Source: Dactylorhiza incarnata (taxonomy: Eukaryota > Streptophyta > Magnoliopsida > Asparagales > Orchidaceae). Taken from it: a stretch of DNA of 64,000 nucleotides. How positions within the stretch are numbered: the first letter of the stretch is position 1; each line of letters starts with the position of its first letter. Below are positions 50,201 through 62,200 of this stretch, in pieces. Below the pieces are notes generated by a model. That model was not told the origin of the DNA. It made no database searches and saw only the letters and a program-made list of their open reading frames with translations. The stretch spans positions 558,001 through 622,000 of the forward strand of contig JAWHQI010000329.1 in the NCBI GenBank assembly GCA_033032865.1, read 5' to 3'. A program made the position numbers and the translations under genes.

Positions 50201-53200
50201 TACATAGATTCACAACTAAAGAAGATTAGATACACAAAAAATATACATTTTCATAATCCGACATCTATTTTTGCTTTTAATGATAAGTTTGCCAAGGAGC
50301 GTATTTAAATCACGAGTACAAGATCTAAAAAATAGGCTTGCTCAACTTCAACCAGATTCTTTATTATTAGTATCAATAATTATTGCTATTTTTTATTCTA
50401 ATTAAGTTATTACTTATTAATGATTTTATTTGTTAATTGTTACACAGAGTACATTGGATGTTGACGATTATTGGATACAGTAACAATACAATTTATTGAC
50501 TTGATCCTTTAAATAAGGACATTCGTGGCGATCTTAAAAATGTCATTGCACTGTAAGTTTATTAATTAGTATTTTCCCTATTTGAAATTTAGATTCGGCT
50601 GTAAACTAAATTTTTTTAATATTTTATGAAGTGCATTGAAGGATTTGGCAAAGGACCGGAATCTCAAATTTCAAAAACCAAAGGTTTTACGGTGGAAGTC
50701 GGCAAGCCATAACCTATATGAGTATATGTTATATAATTATTTTCATATTTACAATTCTAAATTCTAATGTTTACTATTTATTTATTTATTTAGTGCCCTA
50801 AACAACCAGATAGTATTCAATATGGGTATTATATCATATGATACATGATTGACATAGTTGATGCTCTTAGGAGTACGACAATGCCATCAGGGGTAAGTTA
50901 ACTACATATAGTTTCATATATGATAATAATTGTGTTGAATTTATTTTAACAAATATTTTTGTTTTTCTTGCAGATCTATGATGGAGTGGATGAATTTTCG
51001 CAAGAGAAAATTGATAATATTCGAAATAAGATTTGTGATTATATAATCACTACATGTGCGACATGAAAAACGATTGAAAGTTAGAAAGTAGAAACATATT
51101 TTGTTTTATTGTTAATCAAATGTAATTGTGTAATTGTGCATGTGTTAGTGTGTTGCTTCGAACTTATGTAGAAAACTAGAAAAAGAACTGTATGAAAATT
51201 GAAGTATGAACTATTTGTAACTGTGTGTAAATTGTAATTGTAATTGTTTATGGACATTGACCCTGACCCTACCTAACTTTGAATTTTATAGCTCTTGTTT
51301 CAGTTGTTTGTGAAAGATGGAAGACCAAAACATCAACAGTCTTGCTCCATCCGTTGATAGCAATGAGCTTGACCCAAAAACTGATCCTAAAAGAAAAGCA
51401 AATTCAAAGGATCCTGGATGGAAGTATGGACATTGGCCTGACATAAAGGATAAAAATACCGTTAAATGTAATTTGTGTGATAAAGTATATAAAGGTGGAA
51501 TCAAAAGATTGAAACATCACTTATGTGGCAGATATGGAGATGTGGCAAAGTGTTTTAAGACTACTTCAGAAATAGCAACTGAGATGTATGCAGCTTTAAA
51601 TGATAAAAAAAGGACAAGGTGGATTTGACAGCTGATGATGATAATGTCAGTGAACAAGAAATAGAGCGAACAGGTTCACAGAATGTATCTCCGGCATTAT
51701 CTATAGCTAAAAGTTCATTTATCCCAAGTTCTGGGACAAGTGCCGAAAAGAGAAAAGTACACCGCCTTCCACAAAAACGGGGCCCTATGTATGCTCATGT
51801 AAGACGTGCTCCCGAAGATGTAGTTGATGAAAGACGTGCTAAAGGTCCTGCACAAACTACTATTGAGAGATGTTTTAGATCTCCTGAAGAGAAAAAGAGA
51901 GTTAATGGCTATGTTGCAGATTGGTTCTATGAATGTGGAATTCCTTTCAATGCTGCAAAGGCACGAAGTTTTGAAGTAATGCTTGAAGCAGTTGGACAGT
52001 ATGGGTCTGGTTATAAAGGCCCTAGTTATCATGATTTACGAGTCCCTTTGTTATAAATACAAAAAAAAAGTTAAGGTGGTGAAAACAAAGTATCAAGCGT
52101 ATTGGAGGAGATATGGTTGCACACTTATGTCAGATGGTTGGACGGACAGGAGAGAGAGACATTTGATCAAATTCCTAGTTAACTGTCCAGAAGGAACTTA
52201 TTTTATGGGTTCCGTAGATGCATCCGGTCATATTCAAGATGCTACAATGCTATCAGAGTTGTTTGATAGTAAAATAACAGAGATAGAAGCAGATTACGTT
52301 GTTCAGGTAACTTTTTTTGGTTATTTTAATTTTCATATTTCATGTTTAATAGTCTACAACTATATACTATAAAGGATATAACTTTACATATATAAAAAGT
52401 TATGTTGTATGCAGGTAGTGACTGACAATGCCTCCAATTATAAGGCAGCTGATAAAATTTTAATGGAGAGAAGACCTACATTATTCCAGACTCCTTGTGC
52501 AGCTCATTGCATTGATCTCATGCTAGAAGATATAGGCAAGCTGCAACAAAATAAAATAGTGATAAGAAAGCCAAAGATGATTACAAATTTCATCTAGAGG
52601 CACACTCGTTTACTTGATGCAGTAAAGACTACTATTTGTGGTGATCTAGTCCGGCATTTAGTGACTAAATTTGCAACATCATTCCTTACTCTACAAAGTG
52701 TGCTTAAGCATGAGGAGAAGTTAGAAATTATTCTTTGTGTCGCCTTCATGGAATGCTGCTAATCTGGCAAAAACCGAAGCCAGAAAATAAGTTGTTGAAG
52801 CAATACTTTCAACTATTTTTTTTTTGGAATGGAGTAAGAGATTGCCTAAAAGGAGTAAAACCACTAATAGTCGTGTTGCGATTAGTAGATGGTGATGAAA
52901 GACCAGCTATGCCTGAAGTATATGTGGCAATGGAAGAAGCCAAACAAAAATCAAAGATCATTTTGATAATAAAGAAAGATTATATAAAAAAATTATTGAC
53001 ATTGTTCAAAATAGGTGGACAAATCAAATGGAGCAACAGTTGTATAGGGCGGCTTTGTTTCTAAATCCAAACAAATATTTTGAATATGAGGAAAAACATC
53101 CCGATGATACTTGGAAATTTCTAGATGCTTTCAATGATGTTATTGCAAGACTAGTGCCCGATCAACAATTGCAAGACAAGATTGCGGAACAAGACACTAA

Positions 53201-56200
53201 CTATAAAGCATCTCGAAATAGTTTTGGAAAGCCTATGGCTATTAGGCAACGAACCACCTTAAATCCAAGTAGGTATTGATTATGTTTTTATTCTTTCTTA
53301 AACTACTTATATTTTATACTAATTTATTTTTGTCTTAAATAAATAGTGGATTGGTGGGGTGCACATGGAGGACCAAATGTTGACCTTACAAAGGTAGCAC
53401 TGCGCATACTTGGTTTATATTGTTCTTCTTCTAGTTGTGAGCGCAACTGGAGTATTTTTGAGTTTATAAGTATACAAACTCATAATTTAAAATTGAACTT
53501 GTTTTATTTACTAACAAGTAACAAATAACAAGTTTGCAAATTACAACTATCTTGATTCAGATTCACACAAAGAAAAGAAATATATTTGAGCATCAAAGGC
53601 TTAATGATCTTGTATACATCCAATACAATCATCGTCTACAAGCACGATTCCAAGAAAGAAGTGAAAAAGGAAGAAATTACAACCCTTTAGTGCTTGATGA
53701 GCTAGATTGGAGTAGTGAGTGGATGATGAACCAACCGGAGGAAGCTTTAGTTTATGAAGATGATGATCTCACATGGGAAGCTATAAAAAGAGCTATTGGG
53801 ACTGGGGCTCGAAATTTACGAAGTGGAGCTCCAGCTAATCTTGAACTAATAGCTGAAGAGGATGAAGATCTAGAACATATTAGCGTTGCAAATGATGATG
53901 AAGATATTGTTGATAATTATGGGCAAATGACGAGTACCTCAAACCAATTAAGCTCATGCAATGCCAATGACGATTTACTAGATGATGATTCTATTTGATC
54001 TAAAAAATTATTAATGCTACTGTGTATCAGTGTATGATAACATTTTGGTATTAAGTGAAATGGTTGTGATTGTCATTATATATATTGATTCTGAAATCTG
54101 AATATGTTATTTCTATTTGATTCTGAATGTGTGATTGACTGATTGTTCATGTCATTATTCCTCAATGTGTGGAATGATACTGTGTATCTGAATGCTGAAT
54201 GAAAAAAACTGTGTATCTGAATGTTGAATGACTTCTGGGAGTGTTGCAAATTCTCTTTCAGACTTTTAAAAAAAAACTGGGACTATAAACAACGGTTATT
54301 AAAATAACCGCTGTCTATAGTGACTGTCGGGGGACTATAGACAGCGGTTATTGAAATAACTGCTGTCTATAGTCACTGTCAGGGACTAAAGACAGCGGTT
54401 ATTAAATAACCGCTGTCTATAGTGACTGTCGAGGGACTATAGTCAGCTGTTATTGAAATAACCGTTGTCTATGGTACTATAGACAGCGGTTATTTCAATA
54501 ACCGCTGTCTATAGTCCTGGCAGTGACTATAGACAACGGTTATTTTAATAACCGCTGTTTATATTCTTCATTTGTTTTAAAAAAAAATTTAATTGTCGCC
54601 TTGCATTTGCTCGCCTTATTGTCGTCTAGGCGTCCGCCTTGTCGCCAAAGCGTCAAGGCGGTCGGGGCTCGCCTTGGTACGCCTTGACGCCATGATAGCT
54701 AAGTAGTGGATTGAGGCTAGAACTAAAGAGGAGAGTCTGGTATAGGTGATCACTGAGTATCGAGGATACTATCAGGGAATGGACTCAAATATTCGTGAGG
54801 TCCATAATATAGAGTCAAATCCTAAATATAGAATACATGATGAATTCCTATACTCGTAGGCATTTGACCCAATTTTTCATACTACTTGGTAGACTCATTT
54901 GCCTAACATTTAATTTCTTCATTATTCCTGACGGGAACCACTCGGTTCTAATTCTCATCATCACTTGTTCGTTTTCTCTAAAGCTCTGTTCTCTCCTTTG
55001 AATGTCTGCATAAGCATTATAATTTTTATTACTTATTGAAATTTTACGTCAAACAGAATCATGCAGTTCATGCAAATGATACAAAGCAAGCAATAAATGT
55101 GAATGATACAACACAGACAAGTCATGCAATACATGTAGGTGGCAATACAACAAATGTTGATGAAGAAAGATAGACATGACCAACTTCTTACTATGAGACT
55201 CTACGATAATGCTAAAGGGCACTCCCAAGAGGGGTACATTATCAAAAGGCTCAGTCGGTGGGGTGTAAAAAATTTCATCGCGGGTGTCATGATCACTCAA
55301 ATAATCACTCGTGGCATTGACAACTAAATATGATAATATAGTACGTTGAACATCTCATATAGTGTTGATAGTGATAAAATAGGTCCTTGGGACATCGAGA
55401 ACACTTTCTACCTCGACTGACTCACTTATGATGGGTAAGTCCCTAATAAGATGTAATTTATCATGAAGCTCTCTAGGTGGAGTGTGGAAATACTCATTGA
55501 ATGTACGACGAATACATGTATACTTACATGAGATATCAACACTAAAGTATGAGCTCATGAAGCATCAAATGTCTCGTGGAGGCATCAAATGTCTGGGATA
55601 TTGACACTAGGACACCGCTCTAGGACGTATTGAATGCTTCCACGAAGGAAAAACTCATCAGGTGGCTCATCGACAAGGGTATAAAAAAATTATGTGCATT
55701 TGCGAAGAGTTCCAAAATAGATTCCCAAAATAACTGGAGCACCCTCAAGCGTAAGAGAGGCAATCATTACGTACATAGAACTAATCTCAAGATGGTCCGG
55801 GATATATTGAGTCAGGGATATAATTTGAAGCGACTTTGCGGATATTGTATTCGTAAATGAATCCCTCGTCGGAATCTCATCTACATTAAAAGATGAAGGC
55901 TCATCAGGCGAGTCAACAACGAATATATCAATAGTGGAATGATCAGCCAAATGAGTATCATCAACGACAATAATGTCCTTAGAGGTATGCGGTGCAAGCA
56001 CTATTAAGTTTGCGCATGGGGTAATGGGTGAACATACTACTATAGGGTCACTAGGTCACTCATGCTCACTCTCCAAGGACGAACCCCTTGCAGGGCACTG
56101 GGCTATGGGAACAATGACACTCAACCTCTTAAGTCGTATAATATCAAATCTTGTGTTTTAAGTCATTTTAATGTGATCATAGTGAGTGTCTATGCGGCCA

Positions 56201-59200
56201 AACTGATCAAATATAAATTTCCGGAGGTGGGCAATTTGACATCTGTGTTAGTGACCTTTTCAGGGTGGTGACCTCCATGTGACATCTGATAAACATATGG
56301 TCGTGTTGGAGATTTAACTTAAATTTGTATTAATAAAGGGTTTGGGATGAGGATGATCATAATAGTACGACGACCTCTTAGGAGAAACGCTTTGAGGTTG
56401 AACGTAATGAGGCTCTGGATCCTCAAATACAGGAGATGAATAATAATGATATCCCTTGTGATAGTATGGGCGTCTGTTTTAATGAGTTCCTTGGGGTCAA
56501 ACATAAACAAACTTTGAATATTCAAATAGACGAGATGAGTAATGATGACTACTATGATATGTCATGGACGATTTATAGACTCTACTCTCGCATATTCCAG
56601 ATTAAACCCGAACCTGTGGATCTGACACCAAATTGACACAGGACGAATATAGAGAATGTGTGATCAAAGAGGACTTTAATGATTGTGTTAATGGTGTATA
56701 GTGGGGAATCTAAGAATGCTGCAATGGCAAGAGATTGTTTGACGATTAATTAAACAATAAATTGTGAAATTAATAAAGAAGTCAACATTCACTCACAATC
56801 AAAATTAGAGCACTAAGGAAGTTAGCAGTTTCAGGTTGAATTATGATTAAGAGTACATCATTTAAATGTTAATCGAATAAATCCAACAAACAGAACAATT
56901 AATGGGCAACCATGTACCAATTTACATCATAAATCTTCTATATTGAATACGGGTGAAATTCTCATACTCTGCAGAATATCTAATCCATAAGCAATTGTTC
57001 CAATTCTTTTGATAACCGTGTAAGGACTCGTTCGCTTGACATTTAATTTTTGAGCAGTCACCTTATGGAACCTCTTAGCACATATATACGTCAACATTTG
57101 TTCTCCTTCTTTGAAGCTTTGCAATCTCTTGTGGCTATCAGCATAAGATTTATAAATAATTTTATTGCAAGTACCCCTACGTCGGATAGACTCATGCATT
57201 CTACACACTGGAAATGAATGATGATCGACAGACATAACAGATCTCCTATGTAGAGCCTCTATAACCCTCCAGGTTTCAATCGAGAGGGGCACGTGATCAA
57301 GGGGTTCAGTGGGTGGGGTGTAAAAAATTCATCGCGGGTGAGATGATCATTTAAACAATCACCCAAGACGTCGGCACAAATGATGATGAAATCTATCCCC
57401 AAGCTATCGAGAGCACTCTCTCGACTAACTCATAGACGGTGGACACATACCCAAGGAGTGGTGGTTTATCTGTATGCTCTTTTGGTGGAGTGTAAAAATG
57501 CTCGTCGAGTGTGAGATAAACACTCAGAAGACTGTGCGAGACTTTGTCATTGAGAAGTCACTCTATGATGTGTAGAATGTCTCCATAAAGTAAAAAACTC
57601 ATCAGGTGGCTCACCGGGAGGGGTATAATAAAATTCATCGCAAATGTGATGAGTACTAAAATAGGTTCCTCATATAACGAGAGTGTCATCAGAAGGAGGT
57701 GAGATGGTCACTATAAAGTCAATGCTAGACTCTCGATTTTTACTACGAACATGACTCATCACTACTTTGTCACGAGGCTCTGATGACAAGTGCTCAAGGG
57801 TGAGTCGATGATCAGAGCAGTATGTAAGTCAACACAGCGGGTAGGGGAAGGACATGTAACTATAGGATCACTAGGTCGATATACTCACTCTCAGTCGGGG
57901 TCACATAGGTTGGGTCATACTCAAGTGGTGGACCACTCAACGGACACTGAACCTAACTGAAGAAATCTATATCAGGTGTCCCGTCTTTTGTGTCCATAAG
58001 GACACGGGTGGACATGGGCGTGGCCTCAGGCTGGGGAGGATTCCTCGAGATGGGCCAGTCGGGATGTGAGTATACTCGACGAACATTAGCGGATTTCAAG
58101 ACTGCTCGTATTGGAGGGCGAGCTAAAATGTATGCTCAACGGAATCTAACTATTGATGAATTAGTGATATGTAGATTGAAGACCGAAGTTTGGAACGGAA
58201 TCTAGTAGCAGTTGTGACCGACTCACAATGAATGTCGCTCCTCACTGCTAACTCATCATAGTAAGCTTTATAATCAGTAACAGACATGGATCCTTGTTGT
58301 AGGACAAATACTTGCTCAAGGAGACGACTCTTATATGGCGTCGGTAAATACATGTGACACAATCTCCACTTCATCTCCACCCAACTAGTGATGGGGCGAA
58401 GATGATCTCGCTTAAGGGTCCACTCAATGTTAATTGTCTCTCCTTACCTAATAACCTAAGCTTCGCAAACCTAACGGACGCTCACCGAATAACTCAAAGT
58501 GATCAAGATAAAATCTCATGTCCACGAGCCAATAACTAAAGGTCTCAGGACTCGACAAACCATCAAACAGTGGGGCAACTCTACAGAACCTATACTCGAG
58601 ACTCTCCTCAAAACGACGTTCATCGTAGTAACTCTTCCTACAATAATCGGGTTATCGAAGGGTCAACACGACCTCTATGAGTGACGGGTCGGGGACGAGG
58701 ATAATCATAATAGTATGAGGATCTTTTTGTGGGAACTTTATGTGTTTAAACATGGGTGGACTCTGATTCCTCAAATAGATGATTAGAGTAGCAATTGCTA
58801 CTATGATATGACATGGGTGAAATATATAGATTCTAGTCCCTCGTATTTTAAACTAAGCCCGAACCTGCCTTTGATACTAATCTGACGCATGACGGTCTTA
58901 AATGAAGGGGGAGATAATGGGTGAACTCTACATGCAACTATATGAGATCAGACGATTTGTAACTTGCAATAATAATTTTATAAAATTGATACTAGATAAA
59001 CCACAATGATGAAACTTTTACAAATGAAAACAAGAAAATTTGCATAGGTGCAAGAGAGTGCGTAATTAAATTGCACAAGTAAATAACAGCATACAATGTT
59101 TCAAAAGCTTGGCAACAACGGTTACAAACAGACATACCTCACGTAGAGAACTTAGAGCACGATTCAACATGAAATAAAAGGCTCCCAATTTAGAGAACTT

Positions 59201-62200
59201 ACACAACTAGGTGGTAGAGGGCTTCAATGGTATTCTCGGGGCAGAAATCAAAGTAGGCACTGAATTTTGGGCTCTCTGTGAATTTTCTACTGCTGTACAC
59301 CGGGCGGTGGGACTGTTTCTGGAGTTTTTGAAGTTGTAAGGGGGCTGCCGGTTGTATGGAGATCGCAAAAAGGTGTTGGACAGTGGCGGGCAACAGGGAT
59401 GAGAGGGGTCTTGAGGTGACGGCCTATTGTAATGGTGTTCCTGGAGTTCCTGAGGTTGTTTGAGGGTGCGGTCGGCAGTGTAAAGAACACAGTAGGAGAT
59501 AGACAGCGGCTGACAGCAGGTAGGATATGGAGGATTTGATGGTCCGGCCGGTTGTAGGAGTCCTGGCAGTTTAGGGTGGGGTAGTAGGGTTCGGCTAGGT
59601 GAAGAGTGGCTCCACGGGAGGGGGGAAATGTGCTGAATGGGATTGAGAATGGGGGGGTTTCGGTTGGAGGTGGTTCCATGAAATGGGTGGAATGGAGTGG
59701 GGCTCGGTTTGTGGGAGAAGTGGGGTGAGTGGGGGGAGTGGGCCGACTGCAGTAATGGGAGGAATGGGGCCTCCACGTGAGAGAGAAATGGGGATAATGA
59801 GGTAAGTGGGTAGTGGGGTAGTGGGGGGAAGTGGTTATGGTGGTTAAGGGGTAGTGGGGTTGACTGGTCGGAGGTGATCGCCTGAGAGGCGGTCAGCAGC
59901 GGTGGTGGTGGTGGCCGGAGGTGTTTTCCTGCGATCGCCGAAAAATTGAATATGAAGGAAACTTGGAGGGTGATGGTGGAGGCTCACCGAAGGTGGTTGG
60001 GGAAGGTTTTCTGGTGATCGTCGGAGATCGGAAACGAGGAGAATTTGGAGGAGAGAGGGGGTTGTTTTTGTGGAGTTGAGAAGGGGATTTTGGTGGTGAT
60101 TGGTCGGTGGTTAGGGGACTGGTTTGGGCTGTCAGAAGGAGGTGGGGGGGGGGGGGGGGGGGGAAGGGGTTGTCAGTTGTGGGAGGGAGGATAGTATATG
60201 GGGGCCAGCTAGGGGGAGATGAGAAGGCTCGGTTTGGAGGGGAAAAGGGGAGGGGTATGGACGGCGGACAAGGGCAGAGGGGAGGTCCAAGCGTCGCACC
60301 TGGAGGGGTTCCGACTTCAGCACCGGTTAATCAAAAGCTGGGCTTCTTGACTTCAACTTTCAATGTCTTCGAAATAAACCATTTATCCCTATTTATAGAC
60401 TACGGGGCCATCGTGGACGGTCGTGATTCTCCGATCACAATGGCCCTCAAAATACATGAAATACAATAACAACAACAACAACACTCAAGCCTTTATCCCA
60501 CCATAGTGGGGTCGGCTATATGGATCATGTGTCTCCATTGCGCCCTATCTTTAATCATAATCTCATTAATGCCTAAGTACATCATGTCTTTCCTTATAGT
60601 TTCATTCCAAGCCTTTTTTGGTCTACCCCTCCCCCGTTTAACATGTCTAGTGACTAAACTCTCACAACGCCTAACAAGTGCCTCTAATGGTCTCCTATGT
60701 ACAGGTTTGAACCATCTTAAACGTGTTTCTCGCATCTTCTCTACAATTGGCGCCACTCCTGTCTTATCCCTGATACATTCATTTCTAATTTTATCCGGTC
60801 TCGTGTGACCACACATACACCTAAGCATTCTCATCTCCGCAACTCCCATTTTTTGCTCGTGTGCATCATTCACTGCCCAACACTCCGAACCGTAAAACAT
60901 TACTGGCCTAATTGAGTTTTAATGGTACTTTACGATCACATAAGATCTCAGTCGCGCCTCTCCATTTCAACCAAACTGCTTGGATTTATCACATCTTTAT
61001 CTACACCTCCATCTATTTGAATTATCGATCCCAGATATTTAAAGCACTTACTGCGAAAAATATCTTGGTCACCCAATTTAATGATGGAGTCATCCGACCT
61101 TCTTGCACTACTAAATTTAAGCTTTATATACTCCGCCTTTGTCCTGCTCAACCTAAAACCCTTCTTTTCTAAAGTGTCTCACCAAGATTCAAGTTTTGCG
61201 TTTACACCCTCGCGTGTCTCATCGACCAAAACAATATCATCTGCAATTAATAAACACCAAGGTATTGCTTGTTGGATATGTTCGGTGAGCTCATCTAAGA
61301 TAAGGGTTAAGAGTTAAGGGCTTAAAGCTGACCCTTGATATAAGCAAACAGCGATAGGAAATTCCTGTGTTAACCCTCCAGATGTCCTCACCCTGGTCAC
61401 TGAATTTGTATACATATCTTTGATTATGTCAATGTATGATACATTTACGCCTTTCTTTTATAAGACTCTCCACAAGACCTCTCTTGGAACCTTATCATAA
61501 GCCTTCTATAGATCGATAAACTGCATATGAAAATCTTTTTGTCTTTCCCGATAACTATCAATGAGTCTCCTCAAGAGATGTATAGCTTTCATGGTTGACC
61601 TCCCTGACATGAATCCAAATTGATTCTCTGATATGTTAGTCTCTCGTTTTACTCTTCTCTCTATTACTCGTTCTCATAGTTTCATAGTATGACTCATTAA
61701 TTTAATTCCCCCGAACGACTTTGATCGTCATGTAATAAAAATACAAAAAAAAAATGGTTTGTTGATCCGCACAAAATGAACGACTTCAATCGTTATGTAC
61801 GTCGATGCATGTCGTGATCCCCATCCCCATCACTGTGTGTGTGGACTCATGGAGGCTCTGGTAAGTGTCAGTCCGTCGTCGATCAGTGATCCTCGTCAAA
61901 TGTTCTTTCAAAGAAGAATGTTCGTTTTGCATGAAAAGTTCATATCATTAGATAATCATTTCTTTGTGATTTGGTTTGAAGTTTTTCTAAGTACTGACTT
62001 GCTTTGAGAAAAAATTGTGGAAATTTTCTTTATAATTGCATGTTCCTTTTCTCTTCTGCAAGATTTTTTGTTGCTGCCCCCTACGGATGCATTTTTTCAG
62101 TGAAATCAATGTTTTTGATCCTACACCTTTAAAAAGGACAATTTCTATGGTGAAGTTCCTGTAAGAATATGTTTGGGGCTTCTCATCATAATCATGACTT

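Larger units (their letters stand above)
47440..54690 (+). mobile_element. Composite DNA transposon with Transposase_24-type, Ulp1-like and hAT genes
   Basis: Outer ends CTTATCATGGCATCGCC and, on the complement, CTATCATGGCGTCAAGG are inverted, both followed by GGCG-rich sequence and an A/T run, like hAT-type GGCG termini. Just inside each end lies an array of 30-40-bp hairpins (47526-47765 and 54283-54564). Between them, on the + strand, are a Transposase_24-type gene (48206-49620), an Ulp1-like protease remnant (49920-51066) and a hAT transposase (51317-53998). Transposase_24, Ulp1 and ACAACGGTT hairpins are typical of plant CACTA elements, but no CACTA terminus is seen. No target-site duplication was found. 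It lies antisense to VCS. Confidence 0.65.

Noticed and set aside
47440..54690. A clean CACTA element with CACTA termini
   Set aside because: Neither CACTA termini nor a 3-bp duplication could be found at either hairpin array.
59207..59776. 189-codon Pro/His-rich frame on the minus strand
   Set aside because: It lies in the G-rich block of an LTR copy; composition alone explains the open frame.
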